The translations under genes were made by a program, and so were the position numbers. From NCBI GenBank assembly GCA_004335835.1, contig RWJK01001098.1, positions 3,558-67,557 of the forward strand: a DNA stretch of 64,000 nt, in the 5' to 3' direction. This DNA comes from Scenedesmus sp. ARA3. Taxonomy: Eukaryota > Chlorophyta > Chlorophyceae > Sphaeropleales > Scenedesmaceae. A model generated the notes under the pieces. That model did not search any database, was not told the origin of the DNA, and saw nothing but the letters and a program-made list of their open reading frames with translations. Shown here one piece after another: positions 35,439-47,206 of the stretch. The first letter of the stretch is position 1. The number at the start of each line of letters is the position of its first letter.

Positions 35439-35552
35439 CAGGGCCGTGGCAGCGGCGTGAACTTTGCGCTGCCTGCTGACCTGGTGCGGGAGATCGTGCC
35501 CAACCTGATTGTATACGGCACGGCAGCAGGCAAGGGCGTGCGCAGGGGCTGA
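31512..35552 (+). CDS. DEG5: DEG5-like plastid serine protease (Deg/HtrA family, no PDZ)
   Basis: ATP-independent serine endoprotease; plant DEG5 works in the thylakoid lumen with DEG8 in photosystem II repair. Exons: 31512-31980, 32224-32279, 32716-32814, 33686-33745, 34030-34158, 34495-34596, 35442-35552; in phase, 341 residues. The catalytic triad is complete: H162 (TNYHVV), D203 (AMHDLAVL), S281 ([10 protein letters not shown]). The protein ends right after the protease fold ([18 protein letters not shown]), without a PDZ domain, the distinguishing trait of DEG5. The N-terminus is a bipartite-looking leader: a Gln-rich stretch, then twin-arginine [20 protein letters not shown] and a cleavage-like ASA, consistent with Tat import into the lumen. 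Introns 3, 5 and 6 hold copies of exon ends. ATG at 31512 is the first in frame. Confidence 0.93.
32988..33285 (+). repeat. DEG5 exon 3 end echoes
   Basis: Two copies (about 32988-33060 and 33208-33282) of the exon 3 end with donor, encoding [20 protein letters not shown], downstream of the true exon. Both retain the catalytic Asp codon and a GTGCGA donor and are almost identical to the exon. Confidence 0.93.
34299..34346 (+). repeat. DEG5 exon 6 start echo
   Basis: Copy of the active-site segment ([11 protein letters not shown]) upstream of the true exon, beginning inside exon 6 sequence and ending before the CTG tract. Confidence 0.85.
34351..34491. repeat. (CTG)~47 tract at a 3' splice site
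   Basis: CTG triplets with two TTG interruptions and one unresolved base at 34426, running directly into the CAG acceptor of DEG5 exon 6 at 34495. The N suggests the assembler could not settle tract length. Confidence 0.97.
34657..34686 (+). repeat. DEG5 exon 6 end echo
   Basis: Short copy of the exon 6 end (ASLTRANT) followed by GTTAGG, ~85 bp downstream of the true donor. Confidence 0.72.
35018..35350 (+). repeat. three DEG5 exon 7 start echoes
   Basis: Three copies (starting near 35018, 35149 and 35294) of a CTG tract, CAG acceptor and exon 7 start ([19 protein letters not shown]), each with the same ~80-bp spacer. The repeat period is 130-145 bp. The true exon at 35442 is the last member of the array. 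Confidence 0.92.
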
Positions 35553-35659
35553 GCCTTTCCGTATCAGCATGCTGACAAACAAGCCACAGCAACATGGCTG
35601 ATGCATTGTTGAGGCGGCTGCAGCATGCAGCGCTGCACTGCAGACTGCAGCAGGATTGG

Positions 35660-36150
35660 GGCTGGCAGCAGAGATTGTGCCCAACCTCATCTTGCAGCAG
35701 CAGTGGCGGCAGGCAAGTGCGTGCCGCGAGGCTGATCTGCTTGCTGCCGTGCACCCCGCAGCAGCGCTGGGGTGGGCACTGCCAGGCTGGCAGCAGGGTT
35801 GGGCCGGACCGCATTGTGAACAGCACTGCAGGAGGCAAATGGGTTCAGCGAGGCTGATCTGCTTGCTGCTGTGACAGCTGCAGCAGGACTGTGGCTGGCA
35901 CTGCCAGGCTGGCAGCATCGGTTGTTCCCAACTTGATCGTGTATGGCACGGCAGCTGGCAAGGGCGTGCGGCGAGGCTGAGCTGCCTGCTGCCTTGCAAA
36001 GTGTGCTAGTAGCAGCATCAGCCGCAGCTGTGCAGCAGCAGCAGCAGCAGAGCCATGCACACTGCAGCAGCGCTGGGAGTTGCAGCAGTGGTTCCTTTAA
36101 CCTCATTGTGTGCGGCACAACAGCAGGCAGGGGTGTGTGGCAAGGCGGCG
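35660..36150 (+). repeat. DEG5 C-terminus echoes beyond the stop codon
   Basis: Downstream of the stop at 35552 are copies of the exon 7 end: about 35668-35695 (EIVPNLI-like), 35916-35981 ([15 protein letters not shown], then RRG and TGA, near identical and with its own stop) and a weaker one at 36094-36150. They lie in the probable 3' untranslated region or flank. Confidence 0.83.
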
Positions 36151-37835
36151 GCTGTGGGAATGAGGCGCAATCCTGGTGACGGCTACAGCTGCTGCAGGCG
36201 CTGCAAGTGTCCTGCAGCAGCTGCTGCAAGAATATTGGGGCTGGCAGCAGCATCGTGCCGTGTGATGTCACGCTGACGGCAGCATGACATTGCCAAAAGT
36301 CATTGCGGCTGGCAGCTGTGCATCAAGTTAGCACGTGCGGGATGATTTTTGTGGTGACCTGGTCATATACTACGGCTGGTATGTCAGGGATAGCTGCGTT
36401 AACTTGTTGAACAAGGTAACACGATGACGATGATGGCGGATAGCCATGCCCAAGTGACGCACATGCACATGAGCAGGTGGTGTGGATGACGTGCTTTAAG
36501 GCCACCCATATTGTCGCTGTCAACTGTCGTTTTGGAAGTCTGGAGCTCAGTCATGCACAATGTGCAATGCAAGCAGTGCTGGGAGTGCACGTGCTCCAGC
36601 CGCAATTGGTGAAGAAACAGGAAGTTACATGTAAAATGAAGAGTTCTAGACAAAGCCAGGATCCCGAAGGACGATGGTCATGCACAGCTGCGCACCTACA
36701 GGAAGTTACATGTGTTAGTGGCCACCACCTGGTATGGTGTGAGCCACCACGAGAGCAACGCATGGCCTGGCACCGGAGTGGAGCACCATAGAAGACGATG
36801 CACACTCTTGCGCGCCAAATCCTTGAGACATAACCGTAACTTACTGAGTCAGGAGTTACTTTGAAAGGCAGATGGCCTGAGCAGTCGGACGGCTGTTACT
36901 TTTGGGTGCGGCATGCAAAAAAAACACGGCGGAGCAGCCGCCATGGCGAGCCAGCACACAAAAAATGCACAGCACAACGTGCACCCAGGCACAAGCCTTG
37001 TAAGGGACACAGGTGATGCCAAAGTATGGAGTCATTGGCAGAGCACACTGCAACCTTGGCAACAGCAGCAACACATCAAGCATCTGGCTGCAGGTGCTGA
37101 CTCGCCACACACGTGCTCTGCAGGAACCTGCAGGTCCCTGCACTATCTGAAAAAGCACAGAAGAATGGATGCAGTTCTTCCACACTAGAGTATTGGTGTG
37201 CCACACACCACCTCAAACAGGGGCTCTAAAGATGCAAAGAATACCATGCCATTGGCTTTCATGTTGTGTTGTTTGTGCCACGGCAGCTAGGTGCACAACC
37301 CAAATGCAAGCATGTATGCTGTGCTGCTGGGTTTTCCCGTGCCATGCTGCGTATGCTGTGACAGCTGGCAGCAGCAGCAACATGCCATGCGCGCATACGA
37401 TGCACAACAAAATGAAGGGAGCATGCCTGTATAGGCTGCCAGCATAAGCGCAGGCATATATGCTGACAGCCCTCATGCAGAATCATGGAAAAGCGGGTAT
37501 GCATCATCATAAGTGCCAGACAACACCCGCCACAACATTCGCATTGAATCAATTGAATAGTAGGCAGCACGCCGGCTGCAGGCGGCTAGCTGCTTAAATG
37601 TGACAGCCAGACAAAACTTGGGGCATCAATCGCAATCGCAACACCAAACTCTGCTTGGGTCTGCAGCCCAAGATGAAAGCACACACAACACAAACACACG
37701 CCGCTACGCTGCTGTTGAAATGAAATGGCTCTGAGGGTGCTCCTTGGCATGAATGTAGCACATGATTCATGCACTAACCCACATGCTGCACCCTGTGGCA
37801 AAACTCTGTGCTGTTTCTGGCACATATGCTGGAAA

Positions 37836-37884
<49 letters not shown>

Positions 37885-38411
37885 CAAACACGCACACACA
37901 CAGACATTCCACAGAAACACACTGCAGCCATATGCTGCAGCGGCCAAATCACGCTTAAGTTTCAGTGTTTATACCTCAGCCGCTCCCAAGCCACCACCTA
38001 ACAACAGCAGGGCTGCTGCTGCTGCTGCTGCTGACATTCCCTGGCCCCCATCACTACACGCCCAGGCATGCACTGAACAACCCCTCGAAAAGAACTGGCC
38101 TCAGCAGCAGCAGCACAGCAGCAACCTGGCTGCAGCAGCAGGTACTATTGCATGCTTGGTGCATTTGAGCTGCAGCAGACCCTAAGCAATGAAGAAGACT
38201 CACTCCCAAGTGTCACAGGGCACTTTTGTAACTCGCGTCAAGTTGGCGCTAGGGATACGGCAGCACTGCCAGTCACTTCTTTTCTTTTCCTTTGCTTTTT
38301 TGGCGCCAAACACTTGTGTTGCTGGGTGCGGGAATTTCACTGTGAAGGCAGGCGCCAGGTGTGAAGTTGGAGTTCACGCAGCGAACTTCTCAGCTCTGCA
38401 CGGTGAACTTC
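36151..38411. other. intergenic stretch without a supported gene
   Basis: No coding exon seen. It holds an (AC)n microsatellite at 37837-37879 and two near copies of AGGAAGTTACATGT at about 36617 and 36701. The 3' flanks of DEG5 (+) and the secreted-protein gene (-) converge here. Confidence 0.5.
37837..37879. repeat. (AC)n microsatellite
   Basis: Perfect dinucleotide run of about 43 bp. Confidence 0.97.
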
Positions 38412-40878
38412 TTAGTTCTGCCAGGCGGTGCGGCTGATGGGGTCGCTGTTCACCCTCTCAGTCTGGGCCATGGCGACAGCACGGTCAGCCTGCAGCAGCA
38501 GCAGCAGCAGCAGGAAGTGTCAGATACATGTCGACCACGCATTGAAACATGCGTATCAGTTGCGTCACACACTCACCTGGACACTATTTGTGAACAAGAC
38601 GGGAGCATTTAGGTTTGGAACCTCAACCTCACACAGCAGCAGCAGCAGCAGCGCCCTCCTCACCTGTGCGATCTGGATCCGCCCGTCGGGGTTACCGCTC
38701 AGCGCCATGGATCCCACCGGCTGCATAATCATTCAACTGAGCCACGGCAGCCAGCCACTATGCAGCAATGCCAAATGACCACAGCAGCATGCATTTGACA
38801 CGCACACTTGCCAAACCCTTCCTCCATTTTAGTCTGATCACCTGTTAGGATGCATCCAGAGCAGCTTTCCTTTGCAGCCACACGCCCACAAAACGCTGCA
38901 GCCACACAAGCGCGCAGCCAAACCCTCCTCACCTGTGCAATCTGGATCCTCCCGTTGGGGTTGCCGCTCAATGCCATCGAGCCCACAGGCTGCGCCGTCG
39001 TGCCGAACGAGCCGCGGCGGCTGGCCGCAGGCAGTGCGGAGGTGCTGCCGGTGAGCATGCTGTTGGCGATGACGGTGCCACGGCGGCCACGCTTGCCTCC
39101 CTGGTTGACCATGATACTGTCGGAGGCTGCTGCTGCTGTGGCGCCCTCGTAGCTGCGAGAGTGGAATAGTGCAGCAGCAGCAAAACAACAACTGTTAGTA
39201 TGGGTGGCGGTGCAGCAGTGACAGCAACATACAAGACAGCTGCCAGCGCTCGGGTAGCACTGCTGCAGGGTGGTGAGTTCGATGTGCACACATAGCTTCC
39301 ACTGCCTGTGCGCGCTGCGTTCTTGCCCAGCTTCAGCATATCTTGCAGTATACATTACAGGCAGCTAACATACAGCCGTGTCAGCAGCAGCTCACGTGTT
39401 GGAGTAGGCGACACCTCCCATCATCAGGGCGGGGAACTGGGTGGCTCCGTTGGACAGGTTGGGCGCACGAGGGGCAATGCCCACCAGGTCAATTGCAGAG
39501 CGGGCACGCACCTGCCAGTTGCAAAAGGCAGCATTGACAGCACCTGGTTTAGAGAGCTAGGTTGATGTGGGTTTCGGCGTCAACTAGGACGGTACGAGGC
39601 ACTGCAACAGCAAGTTGTGTGTTGCGGCAGCCAAGTTTCCCGCACAGAAGGACCAGGTGCTGGTGGCTGCTGGCTGGGCGTTGCCTGCTAATCATGCACA
39701 ATCTCCTGCCTGCAGCTGCGGCTTACACATATACATGCTGATAGCTGTGGGTTTAGAAAGAAGATTTGAGTTACAAAACCCGCCTGCACCACCTCCGCCT
39801 TCCAGCTGGGGTTCATGTTGTCACTGGCTAGTGGCTGAGGGTAGCACTGAAATGTCCTCAAACCCACCTGCACCACCTCCTCCTTGCGGTCGGGGTTCAG
39901 TGTCACAGGGTCTGACTCAACGGTGGCGTACGACATGCGGTTGCCGCTGGCCATGTTACGGTAGATACCTGCAGGACACAAAATGGGCGGCAGCAGCAGC
40001 AGCAGCAGCACAGCGGTCAGTGATGTAGCGTGGAGGGGTGCGCTGCTGTGGCTGTGATTCCTGCACACTTCCAAGCTGGACATCAATGCATAGAAGCTCT
40101 GCTACTGCACCAGCACCTGCCGTGCAATGCCAGTCAGAAGCTGCACAGGAAGGCATGCATGCATGTAAGCCAGCTGTGCCAGCTGCATGCACCGTTTGTT
40201 CTTTTACAGGCTCCTGCTGTGCACATGCCAGGAGGATGCTGCTCAGGGATGCATGCATAGCTTTAGCTGTATGTCCAGCTGTGCCAACTGCACGCACCGT
40301 TGTATAGGTTGTTGGAGGCGGCCTCAGCAGCCTCGGGCGTCAGTGCCTGCTTGTTGGCCTTGCTGGGGCGGGGCACAAAAGCACGGGAGTTTGCAAAGGC
40401 CAGGTAGCCACTAGGGTCTCCTGGGTCCTCCTTGTCCTGGAAGTGCTTGCGTAGGGGGCTCTTGGTTTGCCTGAGCAGCCTTGATGCCTCGCAGTGCTGG
40501 GTAGCCACTGCAGATATTTGCAGGACAGGCGTAGACAGGGGGAGGCCGTGAGTAGGTGCATGGTGGAGGCTGCTTTTGCTTATGTTGTGAGTTGCAGGTG
40601 ATGATGAGCTGCTGCAGCTGCTGGCAGTGAAGTTAGAAGTGGACGTCGGCATGCGCTGTATCACATGCTCGTCTGTGCTATGGTGGCTGAACTTCTGCAT
40701 CATTGGAGAGGGAGTTTGGCAGCGTGGCAACTGCATAAGAACAGTGCTTCTGCTGCTGCTGAAAATGGTCCATTCATGATCCTTTCAGCCAGCACTGCTG
40801 TGTAACTGCTGCTGTGTTGCCTTTACCTGCTGCCAACAGCAGGAGCGCAACGAAGGCCAATTGGTTGTTGGATGCCAT
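38412..40878 (-). CDS. unrecognised secreted protein
   Basis: Exons: 40878-40827, 40507-40298, 39968-39868, 39511-39396, 39152-38933, 38489-38412; all phases agree, giving 258 residues. The first exon encodes a clear signal peptide (MASNNQLAFVALLLLAAG), and the remainder is hydrophilic with no membrane span. Segments are KHFQDKEDPGDPSGYLAFAN, MSYATVESDPVTLNPDRKEE, GATQFPALMMGGVAYSNT, a basic GGKRGRRGTVIANSMLTGST and MALSGNPNGRIQIAQ, ending in DPISRTAWQN. I cannot name a family or catalytic motif. The ordinary, non-repetitive composition and consistent splicing argue that it is real. It has a single Cys after the signal peptide, so it is not a disulphide-rich wall protein. Three of its introns contain exon-end copies. 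Confidence 0.82.
38665..38730 (-). repeat. echo of exon 5 end of the secreted-protein gene
   Basis: Copy of QPVGSMALSGNPNGRIQIAQ with one Asn-to-Asp change and a GTGAGG donor, ~200 bp downstream of the true exon 5 end. Confidence 0.9.
39780..40200 (-). repeat. echoes of exon 3 end and exon 2 end of the secreted-protein gene
   Basis: 39822-39782 copies the exon 3 end (LNPDRKEEVVQ against MNPSWKAEVVQ) with a GC donor. About 40195-40160 copies the exon 2 end and intron start. Confidence 0.72.
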
Positions 40879-43364
40879 CTTAATGACCTGAATCGCTTCT
40901 TTCTGCCTCCTGCGAACAGCAAGCGACCAACTCAGTCCGGTCAAACAGGGCGTTGAGAAGCAGGCGAGGATCCTGCGATAGGCGTACGCCGCACGCCCGC
41001 AGACGGACTACCACACTGTGAGTACAACTACTTAAACAGTTTCGAGCGTCACAGATGTCGCTTATTGGCTCACCTGCGAAGGCTGTCTGTTCAAGGCTTC
41101 AAAGCTGAGCGCGAAGTTTGCTTCTCTGCACACTTGAACACGCAAAACTTAGCAACAACCTTGGATTACTACTCAGAAGACAAGACGGCTATTCTATTTC
41201 ATCTGTGGGAGGGCGCGTTTTCTGTAGATGGATTGTAGGTGCAATTGTAGAGTGTCCGAAACAGGCGCAGATGACGTGGCGTTATGGAACTCAGCATCTT
41301 TTACAAACAAAACGCCCATACAAACTTGCTAAATAACATTGCTGCAAAACATTGCTTGTGCGTTGTGCAGGGTGCTGCCGGCACTGGAGTTCGCAGCTTG
41401 CCAGGCCGAGCGCGAGAGCACTCACGTCGATTACGCCTGCTGTGTTGCTGTGGCAAACCTGGCTTTGCTTCAATGCAAACTTGAACTCTATACAACCCAA
41501 ATAAGTTCCTTTAATTAATTTATGGGGTCAGGATTTCCAAGTCATCGCTTTGCCATTGCAGGAATGTTCATGACCCGGTCAGGCCTGGCAGACACACCTG
41601 GCAGGGGCCTCGTTGCAATGTGCACTCACGCCAAGATATAGCAGACATTGTTTTATTCAGAAATTTGCTATTATACCTCTCGACTCCCTGCCAACAACAC
41701 CAATGGTCACCATTGACACTAGCTCAGTGCAGGTGCTGTCACACTGTGACAGCAGGCCCTGCTGTGGTCCTGCAGGACACTGAAGCAGGTGCTGTCCTGC
41801 AGGATCCTGCCTGCTGTCAGCTGACTACCCACCTGAAATGGATAGTGAGGCTCACGCTTCGCCGCTGAATGCACTGCAAGGCCGCTCCAGAACGAGCTAT
41901 TATCATGATATGATCAGCGACAGCAGGATACATGCATACATGGGATGGCACTGATCTGAATTCATAATGTCCCGCTGCAGCAGAGCCAGTCAGCAGCTAG
42001 ATAAGTTACCTTGGCCCAGCAAGCTGCTCAGCTGCCACAGCACAAAAAGGTCATAATCATTCTCATAATGCCATACAAGCCTTAGTAATGCCATCTTTGT
42101 GTATGCAGCACCACATGCTGCAGTAGCCTCCAAATATCAGGCCTACGTTACAGCTTTCAACCAAAACGCTCATAGCAACTCCAAGCAAAATGCAGTCAAA
42201 TCTCTCAACAGATGGATCTACGTACTCCAGACCTGGACAGCTACATGCATCCTGAGCAATCCAGCCAACACAGCTACATCCCTGTCAACAGCAAGCAGCA
42301 GCATCGCAGGCTGCAGCTGTGCTGCTGCTTGTGGCTACCAAGCCTAAAGCCAGGCGCATCGAGTGAAGTGTCAGCTCTCGTGCCCTTCCAAGCCCAGGTT
42401 CTACACAAACACACCAGACCATTGGTAACCTTGCATAGCCCAGGGCACACAGGTACAGATGTGCTTGAGTCCTAAATGTCACGGCTGAACAAGCAGCACA
42501 GCACGCAGCTGACTCAGCTGTGTGACACGTACCATGTCAGCAGCAGCAGGTAGCGGGGATCCTACACGACCACACCATACACAGCACGTGACGGCTCCGA
42601 GCTAGCTTCCTAGCTCTATCTGCAGGAAGTTTGGTGCTGCACTAGCATCGACTCAACCGCATGAAGTGCTGCACACAAGCCTAGCTAGCACTGCAAGTTC
42701 ATGCGCAAGTCATACAATGTAATTCACAACACATTCCTGCCAGTCCTACACTCACAAACCTAACCAACAGACTCATTCAGTGACGGCCAGGGGACGCCAC
42801 AGGCTGCCGTTGGGTGTGTATTGGGTTGCTGCTATCAGTAGGGCGCTGTTGCGCTAAGCTATCTGCCTGCTACATACCGCCCCCTTTGCCCAGCCCTACT
42901 GCAATGCATGCGTGCAGAGAGCAACACAATGCATGCCTTCCACTGTCGCAGCTCGCCCCACACAACAGTACACAACCAGGCTTGGGAAGGCGTTCTCACC
43001 CAACCCATGCGTAACACAGCGCAAGCAGCGCTGCAGGCAGCGCATTCTGTTCCAATGTGGATAGCATTCATACCCCCAAGTTCTGCACAGTCTCTGATGT
43101 AGTCTACCTGCTGAGTCAGTGAAGCATCACACCCGTCCTGCAGCCTCCAACATCAGCCAGCACTGACACCCGCCTGCGTGGACGGCTGCTGCCGCCGCCG
43201 CCGCCGCCGCCGCTGCTGCTGCTGTGACAACAGCCTCCATCCAACACCAGCTAGCACTGACAGCCGCCTGCAATGACAGCTGCCGCTGTAGAGCAAGTAT
43301 GCCTGCTGCCGCTCCTGTTTCAGCCACATCTGTAGCTACTGACGCTCCTGTTCCAGCTGCAGCC
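40879..43364. other. intergenic stretch without a supported gene
   Basis: No exon could be supported on either strand. A GCCGCC run at 43193-43213 and CAG/CTG-rich sequence lie next to the ketoacyl-CoA synthase stop and form its 3' flank, where about 43224-43300 partly repeats 43140-43200. Confidence 0.45.
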
Positions 43365-46300
43365 TTAGTGCGCCGCCACCGCGTTTCCTGCTGCCGGCAG
43401 TGCATCTGCTGCTGCCACAACCGCGTGGCGCTTGGCGCCCGGCGTGGGGCTGGGTGAAGCCATGGGCTTGCGGCCGATGCGCTCCAGCAGCGCATTAAGC
43501 TTCACCTCAAGGGTGCTAAGGTCATCGTACATTGCCTCCAGGTCAAAGCCCTGCAATCAATCAATCAGTTAATCAATCAGTTAATCAGTCGATCAACCAG
43601 GCAGCAGCAGCAGCACCAGCAGCAGCACCAGCAGCTTCACCTCCAGCATATCCATGCTGAAACAAAAATTGCAGGTCAAACACTTTTTGATCACTGCGTA
43701 ACACAAACATTAACGCATATTTGAGATGCCGCCTCACCTCCCACGCGTAGCACTGCTCCTTGAAGGTCTTGTTGGCCACCCACACCGCGCTGTTGCACTT
43801 GAAGCCGCTGCCAAAGGCCAGCTGCAGCACCTTGTCGCCCTTGGTCACGCCCCGGAAGTGCTCAATGAACGCCAGCACATACCTGCGGCAGCAGCAGCAG
43901 CAGCAGTAGCAGCAGCAGCAACGCTCCCAGAGTCAGCTGACGGCTTCCACACACAGCACACAGGTAAGCATCACAAGGCAAGCAATACGCCGGTAACCAT
44001 AGCAGCTGATGTTGGCATTTTAGCACTTTACTACAACTGGCAGCTGATCGTATCATGCCACACCTAATGCAGCCAAGGCAGCATGCTAGAGCCGCCAGCA
44101 TGCCAGCCGGGCACCAGACGCTGCTGCTGCTGACGTTGCCGTAGCGGTACAGCGCCGCCCTGGAGGGCTAAACCTGAAGCCTGCTCTGCATTGCTTGGTA
44201 TGTAACACAGTTGGAACACAAAAATATCACGGTTGTAACACGAACATAACACGCACCAGACGCTGCTGCTGCTGACGTTGCCGTAGCGGTACAGTGCCGC
44301 CCTGGAGGGCTCCACGAAGTCGTTGCTGAGCCCCAGCTCCTTCTGGATGGCATCAATCACGCCGCGGCCCCCTGCATGCATTCAAAAGTGTACAGAGATG
44401 TGTCAGCATGTCAAATCAATGGTTGTGTGCTCAGCCCCAGTTCCATCTGGATGGGCATCAATCACACCACGCGCGCCTGCATTGATGTGGCAGCAGCAAA
44501 GACACGTCAGATATCGGTGATTGAGTGCGCAGTATCAGCTTTATGTGGATGCCGTTGATGTGCATCACCAGTCCCAAAGCTCAGGTCACACAGCAAACAA
44601 GGGCACCAGCAGGGTTGCCGTCTCACCTGTGTGGATGCAGATGTGCTGTGCTGCCACCTGGAAGTCAGGGATGTACGGCGCCAGCTTCATGCCCAGGTCA
44701 TGAAAGCAACCATACATACAAACGCATGTAGCAGCAGTGCTGCCGTCTCACCTGTGTGAATGCGGATGTGCTGCGCTGCCACCTGGAAGTCAGGGATGTA
44801 TGACATAATGTGCATCCATAGATCATGACTAGGATTGAAAAACTATAAATGCAGGCAGCAGCAGCAGCGCTGTCGCACCTGTGTGGATGCAGATGTGCTG
44901 TGCTGCCACCTGGAAGTCTGGAATGTACGGCATTATGCGCATCCCTAGATCATGAAATTAGCCACCGAATTACACGCAGGTAGCAGCAGCAGTGTCGTCT
45001 CACCTGTGTGGATGCAGATGTGCTGTGCTGCCACCTGGAAGTCTGGGATGTATGGCGCCAGCTTCATACCCAGCAGCTTCCGTGCAGCCATGTTTGCGCC
45101 AAACACCAGCATCTCGCTCATGGGCAGCACACGGGGGCCCAGGCTGGTGATGTTGTCCTTCAGCGCCTTGCCTGAAAGTGACAACCAAAGTAACAGATGT
45201 GACAGTGTTATAACAATGTGTGAAGAGTGCATGCTCGCTCATGGGCAGCACGCGGGGGCCCAGGCTGGTGATGTTGTCCTTCAGCGCCTTGCCTGCAGCA
45301 GCAAAGCGACATCGGACCCAGCAGCAGCAGCAGAACCAGCGCCTGGATAACAACATTGTGCTTGACCCAGTTCCCTGCAAGTTCTCAACTGCTGCACAGC
45401 AAACCCACAAGCTGCTGTCCTTCCTGCACCAGTGACCACACGCACCTGCGATCTTCATTAGCTCCTTGCTCAGCTTCATGCAGCAGCAGCAGCAGCAGAC
45501 ACCAGTCGCCACACGCAACTGCACCGCCCAGCACACACGCACCTGCAATCTTCATCAGCTCCTTGCTCAGCGCCACACAGCAGCACCACCACCACCAAAT
45601 AACAGCATCACTAAACAACAACCCCCTTCCCAAGCAATAAGCAACATCTTTCTCCTATCTGCACCTGCGATCTTCATGCGCTCCTTGCTCAGCTTGACGC
45701 AGCAGCAGCAGCAGCGACAACAATGCATCGCACCTGCAATCTTCATGAGCTCCTTGCTCAGCTTCACGCCCCTGTTGCCCAGGCTGTCCTCCATCTCCAT
45801 CACGCAGTTGTAGCTGGTGTCGTCACCAGACAGCGTCGTGCGCACCACGCTGTCCAGACGGTACTTGGAGCGGCTGCAGATGTGATGCAGCAGCAGCAGC
45901 AGTGGGCTGTCAGCGATGCTGCATGTCATGGTGATCGTCTGCCAGCTGTCACAAACACAGCATGCCATGATGCGCAGCAACTATGGCATCGCTTTCCTGC
46001 AAGATCCTGCTGTTTCCTGCAAGGCCTTCTCCTTTCCTGCAAGCAGACATGCCTTTCCTGCAAGCGCGCCCGCCACCTCTGCACTCACCGCGCCTCGCTG
46101 CGCTTGTTGGTCATGAGCATGGCGGCGCCGCCCACGCGGAACAGCACGTTGGGGATGAGCATGGAGCGCTGCGTGCCCTTGTACATGTTCTGAGTGATAT
46201 TCTCGGTGGACACCACCAGCGCATACGTGTCGGGGTACAGCTCCAGCATCTGGCGGGCCAGGTCCACAGCAATGGGGCTGGCTGAGCAGCCCATGCCCCC

Positions 46301-47160
46301 CAGGTTGTAGGTGATGGTGCTCTTGGGCATCTTGAAGTGGTTCATAATGTACGCGCACAGGCTGGGGGTGGGGCAGAACAGGCTGCAGTTGACCACCAGG
46401 ATGCCCACCTGGGCGGGCTGGATGCCAGTCTTCGCCAGGAGATCACTGCGAGGCGGAAATGACAGAATGACAGTCATTTTTGGTGTTAGATTGTTTTTTA
46501 TGTGAGACTGCAGTTGACACCAAGCTGTTCACCTGGGCAGGGCCATACCGGTCTCCAGCAGGTCGCTGCAGCACGATGCATCCTCAAAATGGTCGGGCCT
46601 TAACTCCAGCTGCAGTAGGTGGCGAATGGCACGCTGAACTTGACCATGGCTGCTGCCGCGCTGTCACCTCCCCGCACGATCACCACATTTTATACCCCAG
46701 CTGTGTGCTGCTGTGCAGGCGTATGATGTAACACGCTGCAAATCACTTTGAAAAGCAGTCAAACATCTGCAGTCAAACATCAGTCAAACGCCACTCACAA
46801 GCAGGCCTTGACCACCACCAGGTTAATCTCCAGCTTGGCCTTCTCCTTGCTGGTGGTCTGCAGATGTGCTACTTTCTTTTGCATGTGCTACACATAAATA
46901 TTCAAAAATATGTTATCGTCACTCACGCGCAGGCTTTGACCACGACCAGGTCAAACTCCAGCTTGGCCTTCTCCATGCTGGTGGTCTGGGGATAGTTGCC
47001 CAGCCAGGGCGGCAGGTAGGTCTCATTGCCCAGCCCGCCAAACCACAGCACCTTGCGCTGGAAGTCAACAGCCTCTGGCGTGAACACCTGGCTGTTCTCG
47101 GCATATGCCTCGCTGTCCAGCCGGCTGTGCTTCCAGCTGCGCAAGTGACAAATACAACAT

Positions 47161-47206
<46 letters not shown>

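Noticed and set aside
37837..37879. (AC)n run as a functional element
   Set aside because: Plain microsatellite; no context suggests a role.
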